The translations under genes and the position numbers were made by a program. Below, piece after piece: positions 1-10,129 of a stretch of DNA of 64,000 nucleotides. The notes beneath the pieces were generated by a model. It was not told the origin of the DNA. It made no database searches and saw nothing but the letters and a program-made list of their open reading frames with translations. Origin of the DNA: Tuctoria greenei (Eukaryota > Streptophyta > Magnoliopsida > Poales > Poaceae); contig JAYESD010000004.1 of NCBI GenBank assembly GCA_036927565.1, forward strand, positions 161,917,697 through 161,981,696, read 5' to 3'. How positions within the stretch are numbered: position 1 is the stretch's first letter; every line of letters begins with the position of its first letter.

Positions 1-645
1 TTCTCATGCTTATGATGTAAGCATGCCTTTTTTTTTCATTTTCTTTTTGTAGCCATGTATTCTACTCACATTCTTTGCAATGAATTTTGAAGAGAGTGCT
101 AAACATGAATAACATGGAGTTTCTCTTTTTGTTGTGGTATGGTGGATATGACGGATGTTTTGCTTACTTCTAGTGTAGAAGTATGGCATGTGCAAGTGAA
201 GTATTGAATTAAAAAAGAGTTGAATGATTTCTCACATAGGTCTATACTAGTTTGACTAGGCTCAATGTGAAAGCAAATAGCATATGCATAAGGTTTTGTC
301 TATGTATGAACATCATATGGCTTTGGTAGGTATTTCCAATCAATTGAGGGAAACATAAATCTTTTTAGAATTTCTCCTGAAATCTAAGTTTTACTTTCAA
401 ACTAGGACTAGCAGCCCTATTACTAATTCTAATCTTGCAACAACCTAGAATTAGATTAAGCTTTTTCTACCCACAACTTCCAAATTAAGGTAAAAGTATT
501 TCAAACCAATGAAAGCAATATTCCGAGAGTAGCAAGTTGTAAACTAGAGACTTAGGAAAATAAAATAGAGCAACTATTCATCATTTCATCTATGTGAATT
601 CTAAATCATTCTTACCGCACATCTTTATTTGATGAAAGCAAATCT

Positions 646-647
<2 letters not shown>
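1..647 (-). other. 3' non-coding internal part of the Athila-like element
   Basis: AT-rich sequence downstream (minus strand) of the ORF-1 remnant. I see no conserved coding frame and no clear LTR terminus here. It is assigned to the element only by position. Confidence 0.45.

Positions 648-701
<54 letters not shown>
648..701. repeat. (AT)n microsatellite
   Basis: About 50 bp of uninterrupted AT dinucleotides between the 3' non-coding part and the ORF-1 remnant of the Athila-like element. Confidence 0.95.
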
Positions 702-704
<3 letters not shown>

Positions 705-782
705 TGCAAGGTGGATGATGGATGGATGGAAAATAACTATGCAAGGAATGTGATACATGTTACCTCAAGTGGAGGTCCTCCT

Positions 783-2318
783 CCAAGCTTGTTCTTCAAC
801 TACCTCCGTGATAAGGGTTGAACCCTTGATGACAGAAGTACGCTGCAAGATCGGCTTGTTGTAGTTGTAGCGCCGTGTTGAAGTTGGTGAATTGAGCATC
901 CATGTGTTTTTGCCAATCCTGGGTACCTTGAACATGCTCCTGGAGTGTGCTGTAGATGTCACCCGTTCTCACTTCAAGTTCTCCCATACGTCTAGTGAGG
1001 TCCATAATTCCTTGGCTATAGTCATGATGACTTCTAGCCGAAAAGGAATGACGTCCTCTCATGGATGTTGGGTGCAAGCTGCTAGAGCTTGAAGTGGATA
1101 AGGGTGGATCCCATTGCCATTCTTGCCAAGATGATCCCCCAGTCTCATACGTCGGAGGTTGAGTCCATCCGGGCGCACAACCCGTTGGGTTCTCTTACTA
1201 TTGGTATTCATGGAAGGGAGAGATTATCGGTGGCATTCATGTGGCTGCAGCCCTCGCACGATTCCACGTTATCCTGCCAGTGACATTACTTCTTCTTGCT
1301 TCCTCAAGGGGAAGAAGTTTAATGGTTGTCTTCGACATTTGTACAAATGAAAATCCGGGTTAGGTAATCGAATTTAATTGACAAAGACGGGATATAAAAA
1401 TATCAAGGAGCCATCATGATCATGATTAAGGGTATGCCCTTGCACTAAATAGTCTTCATCAATTAGTTCTCTTTCAGTTTCAATATATTCAAATGAAGAG
1501 TATTTAAGTGCTCCTATCCTATCAGCAATATGAGTAATCAATGAAGTGCATTCAATTGGTCCTGATTTTGAAATGTAATCAAACCATTGTGTCATCGTGG
1601 CTTTGACTGGAGCAACTTTTATCTCTTTAGTCATGGCAAACAGAATTTTCAATTCATCATCTCACACAACCCTAACATCTCCCCTAGGGAACATAGTCAT
1701 AGCCACCCATCTATGCACGAAGCGTAAGGTAGGGTTTTGGATGTGGCTATTCCTAGGATCCCAACATGTGACCTCACTAGTTAGCTCATACCATAAACTT
1801 TGTTTGTTAAACTTAGGCAAATTGTCTAAATCTAGCAAACACTGTTTATGGAAGCCTAGGATTCTACCTAATTCTTTCGATAGGATGTTGTATTCTTTTT
1901 GAAATAATCTAAAAGTAATACCATCAAATCCTATTCTTAGCATGCAAAGGAATTGGATAGTGAGAAGGCGTGAACCTTTCCCCTCTATGTGAGCAAAGTC
2001 ATCAAATCCAATTTCATGCCAAATGGAAAGAAATTCGGAGTCCATACCTATTTTGGAGATCAAATGTGGATCGTAAGCCTTGGTGTGGCGGAACTCACGA
2101 TCTTGGAGAAGCCTGCATGCTTGATCTTCAACTTCGCTTTGTATGTCGAGGTCGTTGTCATGAAGAAGTTGGTGTGGGTTGCTTCTCTCTTTCATGGGAG
2201 TGTCCTCACACACACTTCTCCTCCTTGGGCTTGTACCCATGGAAGAGAGGCGTGCACTAGAACCTTCACCATGGCTTGAGCTTGCAGCCCCCTTCCTATT
2301 TCCGAACAACCTCTTCAT
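783..2318 (-). pseudogene. ATHILA ORF-1-like protein (3' ORF), broken
   Basis: The best frame runs from ATG 2318 to 1662 (218 aa) and continues in the same frame to 1374 after one TGA (near 1665). A later piece (1077-796) carries the C-terminal coiled-coil-like part rich in Gln, Met and Asp (contains MGELEVRTGDIYSTLQEH). Motifs such as FLSIWHEIGFDDFA and ELGRILGF match the ATHILA ORF-1 family, a conserved 3' ORF of unknown function in Athila retrotransposons. The N-terminus is Ser/Arg-rich and looks disordered. One stop plus at least one frame change between 1374 and 1077 make it a pseudogene. It lies downstream of its own TATA-bearing region (2540-2780), which suggests separate transcription. 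Family assignment is good; a role as an envelope-like protein is only a literature idea. Confidence 0.75.
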
Positions 2319-2539
2319 GTCTTTTTTAGTTCAACAAGCAAGAACAAAACAAGGCGAGAAAAATCTGAAAAGAAGCGATGTTTGGAAAACAAAACTCTCA
2401 ACAAATTTTCTCCTCTTGAAAGCTTGAGTGTTAAATGCAAATGCAAACAAAAGAAAATCTTTTTGGGGATGGATTTGAGCAGGAGTGTTGCAATGAAGAG
2501 CAAGAAAAACAAGGTGAGCTAGAGTGTGACTTGGGGAGG

Positions 2540-2780
2540 TGTAAAATGATGTGGTGTGTGAAGAGAAGTGCTCCTCACAACCACAATTTATAGGGTGAAC
2601 CCTCCAACGGTCACTTGGGGTTCAAAATATAGCCGTTGGAGGAAGGGGAGCCAATTGGGCTCCACTCCCTGTCCGGTCAACCAGGGGGTTCGGTCGACCT
2701 GACAGGTGGCCCCCCTGGTTCCCCTTTTGGCAAGTGACTCCCCAACGGCTATAAAGTTAGCACGTTGGTGAAATGCCACA
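2540..2780 (-). promoter_or_regulatory. Putative internal promoter for the ATHILA ORF-1
   Basis: On the minus strand a TATAAAT box (2592-2586) is followed by a pyrimidine-rich, CACACACCAC-type leader and then by the ORF-1 ATG about 270 bp downstream. Upstream, a GC-rich block (about 2640-2730) contains GGTCGACCGAACC and GGGGGGCCACCTG, resembling motifs in the element's own LTR at about 6940-7045 (GGTCGGCCGAACC, GGGGGCCCACCTG). This looks like an LTR-type promoter copied or conserved inside the element. Promoter activity is inferred only. Confidence 0.5.
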
Positions 2781-3044
2781 TGTGCAGTTTAGAAAAAAAT
2801 TGTTTTTCATATAAAAACCTTTTTTCAAATCCAATAAATAAAAAAATCTTTTGAAAAGAAAGAAAGGAAAATGATAGTTGAGAATATATAATTCTCAAAT
2901 TGCTAGGAAAAATCAAATATGAAATGGGGAAAATCCAAATGGGGTGGAAAAAAGAAAGAAAGAAAAACAAAGTGGGATAATTACCAATTTAACCTATTGG
3001 CGTAGGTCTCACCACCGTCCGATGAGATGGGCATTCCTCCGTCT
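2781..3044. other. AT-rich spacer between protease tail and internal promoter
   Basis: A/T-rich, homopolymer-rich sequence with no supported coding frame. It separates the gag-protease part from the ORF-1 transcription unit of the Athila-like element. The short open frames here are of low complexity. Confidence 0.5.
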
Positions 3045-4193
3045 TCATGTCACATCCGGGCCCAGAGGGATGGGCTCGGACGGTTTGTCTTTATTCTTCC
3101 ACCATTCCTTCTTTGGCGTCTTGGTGGACTCAGGCCTTGAGGAAGGTCCAGACGATTCCGTCGCCTTTGGATATCGGCGTGGTGGAAACGACGGATTCTC
3201 TTCGTAGATTAATCTTCTCACGAATGCAATGAGTGAGTCCACCTTTGGAGGTGTGACTTCGACCTCTCTGATGTGTTTATCATTCGTCCCATACTTGATT
3301 CGAACCATGGAGCATTGCTCTGATCTTGGCCGAAAGTCAAACTTTTACTCCTTGCCATTGATATGTAAGTGGATTTCTCCAGCTCCCACATCTATGTGAG
3401 CTTTTGCAGTGCTGAGGAATGGGCGCCCAAGAATGAGTGGTGTATATTTCTCAGTGTCCATGTCTAGCATCACAAAATCCATGGGTATGAAGCAGTTTCG
3501 GATCTTCACCAGGACGTCTTCAGCAATACCTGTTGTATAACGGACTGAAGAGTCAGCCAGTTGTAGCTGCATTGGTGTTGGAGTCAGCTCTGTGAAGTTC
3601 AGCTGGTCGAACACAACCTTGGGCATCACACTGACACTTGCTCCCAGATCACAAAGTGCCTTGTCAAAGTGGTGAGCCCTAATTGAGCATGAAATGGTAG
3701 GACTTCTGGGGTCCGTTTTCTTTTCAGGAAGCCTATTGAGGATGGTTGCACTGCAGTCTTCCGTAAGCTTGACGACCTCCGTGGTGGGCAATGGCCGTTT
3801 GTTGTTCAATATGTCCTTGAGATAGCGAGCATAAGTGGGTACTTGCATCGCATCAATCAAGGGCACATTGATGTGGATCTTTTGGATGATCTCAACAAAA
3901 CAGTTGAATTGCTCATCCACTGTTGGCTTCCTTTGTCCGTGAGAGAGTGACAATAAGTTGGTGTCTTCAAAGTGTTTGGCCATTCTCTCACCAAGTAATT
4001 CACTTGGGACATCCTCCTTCTCAGGCTCAGTTGTCCTCTTTTCTTTTGTGGGATATGGTGGGTCACGATTGGTCTTTCCTCCTCTCGTAACCACTGCATT
4101 GACGTTCTCCACTGGGGTTTCTGGCTGCCCTGGAATTCTGTTGTTTTCCAATGGAGGGACAACTACAGCAAGTTGTGCCAGCTGAGTCTCCAA
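3045..4193 (-). pseudogene. Retroviral-type aspartic protease with C-terminal tail (Athila-like)
   Basis: The 4193-3345 frame (282 aa) has a charged N-terminal half, then a retropepsin-like domain with CDLGASVSVMPKVVF as the active-site region, QLADSSVRYTTGIAEDVLVK as the following strands, and LILGRPFL as the conserved second half. DLGAS in place of DTGAS is usual in plant Athila-type proteases. A single in-frame TAA near 3345 separates it from an 87-residue tail (3308-3045) rich in Pro, Ser and Lys, so the original product was probably longer. In an autonomous gypsy element reverse transcriptase should follow; it is missing. The enzyme would process Gag. It lies downstream of gag in the minus-strand order and would have been co-translated with it. 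Confidence 0.8.
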
Positions 4194-4487
4194 CGTCTTG
4201 TTGAAGCTTAGTTGATTCTTGAATGCTAAGGATAGTCCTTCAATCTTGGCATTGATGTTTTTCAGGGTCTTCTCATTAGTTGATAGCTTCTTGGATAGGG
4301 CTTCGTTGAACTTGAGCTAGCTAATGGCAAGTTCTCTCAAGTTGGGCTGATTTCCAGGGTTGTCATTGTTGTTGTACCCTCCTTGAAAGAATGGGCGTTG
4401 TTGACCCCACCCTTGACCTCCTGGGCGATAGCCATTATTGTTGTTGAAATTTCCGTTGTTGGCGAGGTATAGGGCATCCTCATGAGT
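4194..4487 (-). other. gag-protease connecting region (degenerate)
   Basis: This continues the Athila-like polyprotein between the zinc knuckle and the protease domain. It has Gly/Asn-rich codons (4337-4450) and a coiled-coil-like stretch, but frames are broken by stops. Confidence 0.5.
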
Positions 4488-5452
4488 TTATGGGCAATCA
4501 TTGCCCATATGACCCGTGTTGCCACAGACTTCACACGTGATGTGAGAGTCTAGGGCATAGGCATCACCATACACTTCACCACTGGCTTGTCCATAAATTT
4601 TCTTCATTAGGAGGTCCAATTTTGCAGCTATCATGTCCACCTCCTTCAAGGTGTGCATTCCTTGTTGTCGGGTATGGAGACGCTCATCATTCCATCCCAT
4701 GTTGGACACCATCTTCTCAATAAGATCGTTAGCTTTTGGCACCGTCAATGAGAAGAAGGCTCCTCCATCAGCAGCATCCAAATGGTCATGAGCTGATGGG
4801 ATCAGCCCATTATAGAAATTCTGAATAAGGAGCCAGTCATCCATCCCATGGTGGGTCAAACTAGGATGTACTCCTGAAGGTTTTCCCATGCCTCGGGAAT
4901 AGATTCCTTGAGCTCTTGCTGAAAGTTGGAAATCCTTCCATGTAGGGCATCGATTTTTCCCAACGGGAAGAATTTGGCGAGGAATGTCGTAGAACACTTC
5001 TCCCAAGTGCCTACAGCACTTCAGTTCACGTAGAACCACTGTTTCGCTCTCCCAAGGAGAGAGAACGGGAACAGTCTCAGACGGACCGCATCCGGAGACA
5101 CATCCTTCATCCTAAAAGTGCTGCAGATCTCGAGAAATTATTGCAGGTGAGCACATGCATCCTCGTTAGCCTTCCCACAGAATGGGTTGGCTTGCACCAT
5201 AGTGATAAGGACATTTTTGATCTCTAAGTTCACATCTACCGTGTTAACAGTGGGCCCAATAGGCACATTGTTAGCAGAGGGAGCTAAGAACTCACGAAGG
5301 GTCTTCTTAGCCATTGGCATTTGGATTGTTGGTGCAGAAATGCGGGCTTGCTTTGCTGCTCGAATCTTCTGAGGGGTAACGACACGCGGTCGGTCTCTCA
5401 TAAGAGATTCGGGATCTTCAACAAAGTTTTCCGGTAGGCGGAAACAAGACAT
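4488..5452 (-). pseudogene. Athila-like Gag with CCHC zinc knuckle, frameshifted
   Basis: The N-terminal part is in frame at 5452-5138 and the C-terminal part at 5039-4488. Conceptual reading between them gives the usual plant Gag motifs (a DAVRLRLFPFSL-type stretch followed by AKQWF), but needs frame changes near 5135 and about 4850. The C-terminus carries a zinc knuckle CEVCGNTGHMGNDC (CX2CX4HX4C), which in this family binds RNA during packaging. It is the first gene after the primer binding site on the minus strand, as expected. The several frame breaks make it non-functional. Confidence 0.8.
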
Positions 5453-5568
5453 ACACTACCCTGTTTTCACATTTAAAATAAATGCGAAAACAAAGAATGG
5501 TTATCCTACTAAATCCTACCCAGGGTTCTATCCTATTCACTCGGTCATGTTATATCTATTTGCCTTTC

Positions 5569-5702
5569 TCGGCAACGGCGCCAGAAATGCTTGTTGACGT
5601 CTACTAAGTTATACTAACAAATCATCCTCGGCAACGGCGCCAGAAGTGCTTGTTGACGGCTCCTAAGATCTACTAACAAATCATCCCCGGCAAGGGCGCC
5701 AG
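5569..5702 (-). repeat. Three tandem copies of tRNA-Asp primer-binding site plus LTR end
   Basis: Three copies at about 59-60 bp spacing each hold CGGCAACGGCGCCA or a one-base variant (about 5570-5583, 5629-5642, 5687-5700), directly followed by 'gaaatgcttgttg'-type sequence. On the minus strand each reads TGGCGCCGTTGCCG, complementary to the 3' end of tRNA-Asp, the Athila primer. Each copy is joined to an LTR-end-like TGTTGAC or TGTTGG (5592, 5651, 5710 on the plus strand). Which copy marks the true LTR edge is unclear. Confidence 0.8.
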
Positions 5703-7320
5703 AAATGCTTGTTGGTATTTCTTATGCACCATTAACTAAACATCTCCAACTGATGTGTTAGAAATGCTTGTTAATGGTTCTATTTAATCACGAGTGAATT
5801 CCGCAAGCGCACAGAAATACAATTGTAGCATTTCCCCTTAATATTATTCCCAAGGGTGTCATTTATTTGATCCCAAAGGAAGGCAGGGAAGAGATATAAC
5901 AATCATCAAGTGGAAAGGGTAGAAAGGTCTATGTATGAATCTAGTAAGGATGGATAAAATAATAGTGGAGGTAGTGTGACACACATAAAAGCTTTCAAGT
6001 CTAAGGGGGATAAGAGGATCCTAGAGGTTAGTTAAGGTTGATAGTTATGGAGGTACTCCTACTATGCTCTATTGTACATCTACATAGTCTAAGCTAATTA
6101 TCCATAAGCTAGATCAATAGTGAATACCTATGCTATGTGGTTCAACACATCGGGCACGGGCTTACCCCTAGCAATACTAGGACAACTCCCACCAAGAGCC
6201 TGTGGCATAGCCGAACATGGAGGATTACAAAGGACAGATAGGGCTATCACCACCTACTGCCTACCTCTTCAATCTGTGGGTCTACGAGACATCCAATGTT
6301 ACTTAGCTATCCTAACACCATGCTAGCATATTAAGTAATTACCTTAAGAGCCTAGGCACAAGCCATCCGAAGACAACGAATTGAATAATCATTGAACCAA
6401 TGTTGATACACAGCATAATTATCCATACTAACCTAGTTATGTTATAATTAACTAGACTATAGTGGGGGTCTATAGGTTCTATGATAATGAGATATGTTCA
6501 TGATGAAACAGTCATAGAAGTTATACCTTCCACATACATGGACTCCACAATCAAACAAGAAACACTTTGCCCAAGTATATGTATAAGTAGAGACTAAAGA
6601 TACTATCTTTATTATGCATAAAGTCACAAATACACGAAAGAATACATGAGCCATACCTTTCCCAATGTAGGATTGGGAAGAGAGAGACTCCTTACTCCTT
6701 TCCCAATTTGGACTTGGGACTAGAGTCTCTCCTCTCTATAACCTAACTCCTCTAAGACTATGGATGATAGTGTATACAATAGAGATGAAGCTCAAGTGGT
6801 ATGTGTTTAAGTGAGGAGTAGGGGGTCCGTTTTATACTAGTGTTGAGGTCAGTTCCCGCCACCAAAATCGCGCGAATCAGTCACCATTGACTCCTTCAAG
6901 CGAGGAGGAGCCAACATGCGTCGTTTGACCGCATTTGGCGCCAGGAAGGGGTTTGCCGAACCCCTGGTTCGGCCGACCTGGTCAGCACTCCAAACTGGAG
7001 TGCTTCCTCAGGTGGCTGCCAGGTGGGCCCCCTTGATGTATCTGGGTGATACACCATTGGATCTCCTCATATACTTTTATTTGTGGGCCATTTGATCCAT
7101 GAGATGCCACGCGTTGTCGCCTGATTGGTTGGGATGATATTTTATAGGATTGGTCCCTCTACATTTCCTCATTTCCTGCATAAAATGATGCATACAAATA
7201 TTTCTCCAAGTCCAAGTGGAATTGGGTTAGATAGAAAGGTGATGTGTGCAAGAAATGACAAATCCTTCACATAATTGAGTTCAATTGACGGATGAAATTG
7301 GTATATAACAGCCGTCAACA
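5592..7320 (-). repeat. 5' LTR of the Athila-like element
   Basis: Bounded by inverted TGTTGACG/CGTCAACA ends (about 5592, 5651 or 5710 to 7320), next to the primer binding site on its inner side and to an interrupted foreign ORF on its outer side. A TATAAAA box on the minus strand (about 6836-6830) lies about 485 bp inside the outer end. Length is 1.6-1.7 kb, typical of Athila LTRs. There is no coding content. Confidence 0.8.
6829..6836 (-). promoter_or_regulatory. LTR TATA box (Athila-like)
   Basis: TATAAAA on the minus strand inside the LTR, followed by a C-rich, A-rich leader. Position within the LTR fits a U3 promoter. Confidence 0.55.
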
Positions 7321-7980
7321 GGCAGCTACACGGCTGCGAAGTTCAGGATTGTTGATTGTTATAGCCGTCCCAAGCAAGCTGCTGATGGGAGGTTCTGGAG
7401 TAACTTCCATGCAGACTTTTTCAAGTCTGTATATTTTCCGATGAAGACCCCCGTGGTGCGCAGCTAATGAATCGATTGGGCGCATTTTGAGAAGAAGGGC
7501 TGCTCACCTTTTGTTGAGGTGGTCGAGGCAGTCGAGAGGCATGGATTGAAGGACCTCTTCACCTTCAGAAACAATTGGAATGATGAATTCATCGCGCAGT
7601 TTTATGCTACTTGCCACTTTGCCGGTTATGAGGAAGAACGCATGACTTGGATGACTCATGGATCCAAGTACACCATCACTTATGAAGAGTTTGCAAGATT
7701 TCTACATCTTGACACCTCGAGTAAGGACAATTTGATCATCCACAACATTGGTGTCATTGAGAAGGACAGGATGAAGTTTCTCTATGAACCCAACTCAAAG
7801 TTCAATCCTCCTTCCACCAAGAATATGAAGCCTCTCTTCGTGGTGCTGAACAGGGTCCTAAGGAAGACCATTGCCCCGAAGGATGGGGATGCAGGGCACA
7901 TTTGGCTGATGCAGCAAACGCTGAATTCAAGTAGTATAGTTTTGATTGTAAAAGCACTGCACCACCCCTACGAAATATAA
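7321..7980 (+). pseudogene. Retrotransposon 3'-ORF (envelope-like / putative plant transposon protein) fragment
   Basis: One frame starts at the LTR edge (7321) and runs to about 7930, with tandem TAA TGA at 7468-7473 as the only stops before the end. It contains FRNNWNDEFIAQFYATCHF and ITYEEFARFLHLD, which parallel the Sirevirus 3' ORF at 59380-59560 (WVRVFYATLYV, then LAQLLGVD). I place both in the same broad family of plant retroelement ORFs with unknown function. The 5' part is cut away by the Athila-like insertion. The last 15 codons (after about 7930) do not look like the family, so the CACTA-1 boundary may lie there. Confidence 0.6.
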
Positions 7981-8062
7981 TTTAAGCAATATAAGAAACC
8001 AGTTCAAATAAGTTCGACAACAATTAAGTATTAATTACATGAGCAAAATAGGTCTATCTTAC

Positions 8063-8549
8063 AGTCTCTTGATCAAGAATCTCGATGCAGAGTGCTCTCG
8101 AACGATGGACATTTGGGTGGAAGAACCCACTTGAAAAGGCGCATCTTGGAGGCACCAAGGGATAGTCCTTAGAGAAGGAAATTGTTAGGGGGTAGTAACC
8201 ATCTTCCCATTCAGTCTGCAAAAGAAATTTATTAATAGGAGGATGATGGTTAAACTCATATTGTGCTTGTTCTTCATGACTTACCCCTTCTTTACCTGGG
8301 ATGATGCACTGCTACTTCAATAAATCTCCCGATTCAGGCTTCGCAGAGAAACCCTACGTAGAAAAATTGAAAATACCAAAAACAAACAAGACGGAAAAAC
8401 AAACTATAATTAAGTTCAACAGTCCATTACAGATACATATGTATATACAACCATGCAACCGGTGTGCCATATGTACATACATGGGGATGGTTCTTGCGCC
8501 ACGCCAAGTGCTCCTGCTTCAATCGGCTACACGCTCGAGACAGCAATAT
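8063..8549 (-). pseudogene. SUMO-conjugating enzyme E2 (SCE1/UBC9-like) gene fragment
   Basis: Three exons with consensus splice sites are visible on the minus strand: 8549-8481 (…RLKQEHLAWRKNHPH, donor GTATGT), 8353-8285 (GFSAKPES… IIPGKEG, donor GTAAGT) and 8215-8063 (TEWEDGYYPLTISF… FFHPNV… LCIEIL, donor GTAAGA). They match consecutive SCE1 exons, including the HPN motif and the catalytic Cys. The first and last coding exons are absent, exon two has an in-frame TAG where the family has Trp, and about five codons are missing there. SCE1 transfers SUMO from the E1 to substrates. Here it is a captured genomic fragment (introns kept) inside CACTA-1, downstream of a minus-strand TATA box at 8762-8770. 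A functional enzyme is unlikely. Confidence 0.8.
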
Positions 8550-8713
8550 CTAAACGACCAAACTTCCAAATTATTAGTCCAAACGCATATGTACAGAAAT
8601 GCAAAAGGACACAATACATATACCAACACACAAAACTAGCAGCTTATGAAAATATACAAAGAAAAAGGTAGCATGAATGCATAGTAAGGAAACTATGAGA
8701 ATTTACTTAGGTA

Positions 8714-8885
8714 CCTCGTGGTGTGATGTGGGACTGGGCAGAGGCGTGCCTCCGCGGGGTCTTTATATAAGCGTCAGTTTTTCATAGGCGGTTTTTAAAT
8801 TTTTCACAGACGGTTGGTACTTAATAACCTCCTGAGAAGATGTTTATCTCAGGCGGGTTTTACTTACCAACCGCCTCTGATTCTG
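8714..8885 (-). promoter_or_regulatory. Minus-strand TATA module with CACTA subterminal repeats
   Basis: TTATATAAAG on the minus strand (8770-8761) lies beside subterminal repeats (CTCAGGCGGG, AACCGCC inverted pairs) at 8776-8880. A plausible 5' exon with donor GAG/gtacct follows near 8715. The module points into the SCE1-like exons. Nearly the same module recurs at 10139-10260. Confidence 0.5.
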
Positions 8886-9047
8886 CTAAGCTCCTGTCAA
8901 GCTAATCCCTGCACAGCAAGCTATTGTAGATGCAAGTAACGCCCGTGGCTCATCATTTGAATTGTTGAAAGCATCAATTTGAAGCCTGACGATCCTTGGA
9001 AGGATTTTCCCATCCATTTGAACGATTTCATTCCCTCCTGTCCATTT
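8886..9047. other. Unassigned spacer in CACTA-1
   Basis: A short plus-strand open stretch (about 8887-8980, containing LIPAQQAIVDASNARGSSFE) might be a captured exon scrap, but I do not recognise it and it is closed by stops. Confidence 0.3.
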
Positions 9048-9705
9048 TAAACTTAGGAAGATGCTCCGTTCTCAGTTTTAATGCCTAAATATATTGACTA
9101 AAAATCAGTACCCACTTTCTTAGTGCTTCACACAAGCGAGTAAGAAAACAACTTCAATAACAAATCTTGTTTTTACACTTTCATAGGGATTTAACCTTAA
9201 TCTTTCAAGCATAGATTTATCAAATAAGTGAAGCTTCCTTATCACACATGTTAATGGCAGTTATGAGTGAAGGATGTGTCGAAGCTAACGAAATCTGAAT
9301 CAGACTGAAGATAAAGAGATCTTGCATATGAGTGGCAATGTCCAAGTTAAACAGCGTGAAGGATGTCATCATAGCTTCATGTTGTCTAACCTGTACATTG
9401 TCAATCATATGCAGCATCTCTTTGTCTTCAGTCCCGTTGAGATTTCGTTAGCTTCGACACACCCTTCCCTTGTAACTGCCACTAACATGTCTAATGAGGA
9501 AGCTTCAATTATTGATAAATCTATGCTTAAAAGATCAAGGTCAAATTCCTATGAAAAATGTAAAAACAAGATTTGTGATTTAAGTTGTACGTTTCGTCGC
9601 TTGTGTAAAGCACTAAGAGAGATGGTACTAATTTATAGTCAATATATTCAGCCATTAGTACTGATAAAGTAGCATCTTCGTAAGTTATCAAAATGGAGAG
9701 AAGAG
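9048..9705. repeat. Long imperfect foldback (inverted repeat) centred near 9368
   Basis: The left arm (about 9048-9367) and right arm (about 9369-9705) are reverse complements over their length at roughly 80% by eye, with almost no loop. Pairs include left AAATCTTGTTTTTACA with right TGTAAAAACAAGATTT, and left CGAAGCTAACGAAATC with right GATTTCGTTAGCTTCG. Both arms encode similar open frames in opposite directions (containing ISLASTHPSL). The source sequence is not recognised. A transcript would form a long hairpin. Confidence 0.8.
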
Positions 9706-9719
9706 AAAGAAATCTTGCA

Positions 9720-9755
9720 GGGCTTGTTTGGGTGCACTCCTATCCAAACAAGCCC
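9720..9755. repeat. 36-bp hairpin, MITE remnant
   Basis: GGGCTTGTTTGG faces CCAAACAAGCCC with about 12 bp between. GGGCYTGTTTGG is a common terminal inverted repeat of grass MITEs, so this looks like a MITE with its interior deleted. Confidence 0.5.
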
Positions 9756-9789
9756 TCAAATGGACGGGAAGTACTAAGAATAGTTTTTT

Positions 9790-10090
9790 TCTCGAGTAGG
9801 GCAGATTGACCTTTGTTTGATCTTTCGATCATAACTTGAGTTTTTCTCGATGGATTTGAGTGATTCTTGTTGTGTTGTCTTCGTGACTTGATTCTCTCTG
9901 ATATCTATCACTTTTGTCACGGTGAAACAGGTTTAGATTAGTCTCACACAGATTTCTTTAACAGATCGTTTTTCTGCCGAAGGGGTTGGGTTTAATTGTT
10001 TCCGCTGCGTAAGATTTTTTAAATCTACCATTCACCCCCCCCCCCCCCCCCCCCGCTCTGGTAGCTTTTCATGTGCTCTTCAATCCTACA
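9790..10090 (-). repeat. Truncated copia-type LTR fragment
   Basis: Read on the minus strand it begins TGTAGGATTGAAGAGC, then a G-run (20 C on the plus strand, 10035-10054), GGTGAATGG and an AATCTTACGCAGCGG segment. This is the typical start of Sirevirus/Maximus-type copia LTRs in grasses. It is broken off at about 9790 with no internal domain. Confidence 0.5.
10035..10054. repeat. Poly-C tract (20 C)
   Basis: Uninterrupted C run within the copia LTR fragment. Length could be affected by sequencing slippage. Confidence 0.9.
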
Positions 10091-10129
10091 CTTGCAGCAT
10101 CGATATAAATTCTCCAGGGTTACGTTTTG

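Larger units (their letters stand above)
1..7320 (-). mobile_element. Athila-like Ty3/gypsy LTR retrotransposon, non-autonomous, 3' end outside window
   Basis: Read on the minus strand the order is 5' LTR (7320 to about 5592), tRNA-Asp-type primer binding site, gag with zinc knuckle, aspartic protease, a long non-coding region with a TATA box, then an ATHILA ORF-1-like gene. No reverse transcriptase, RNase H or integrase motif occurs between protease and ORF-1, so the element cannot supply its own replication enzymes and would depend on a relative. The tRNA-Asp primer and the ORF-1 homologue are hallmarks of the Athila lineage. The 3' LTR is not recognisable in positions 1-700 and probably lies before the window. 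The element interrupts another retroelement ORF at 7321; 7321-7325 (ggcag) is the likely 5-bp target duplication, but the partner is not visible. Confidence 0.85.

Noticed and set aside
1..700. 3' LTR of the Athila-like element
   Set aside because: No stretch here resembles the LTR at 5592-7320 and no TG/CA border with polypurine tract was found.
5570..5700. tRNA-Asp gene or fragment
   Set aside because: Only the 14-17 nt complementary to the tRNA 3' end are present, without cloverleaf sequence, so these are primer sites.
7940..7975. Possible CACTA-1 left terminus ('gtagtatag' or 'cactgcaccacccctacg')
   Set aside because: Neither matches the right terminus CACTACTACAATAAG nor is preceded by the expected taa.
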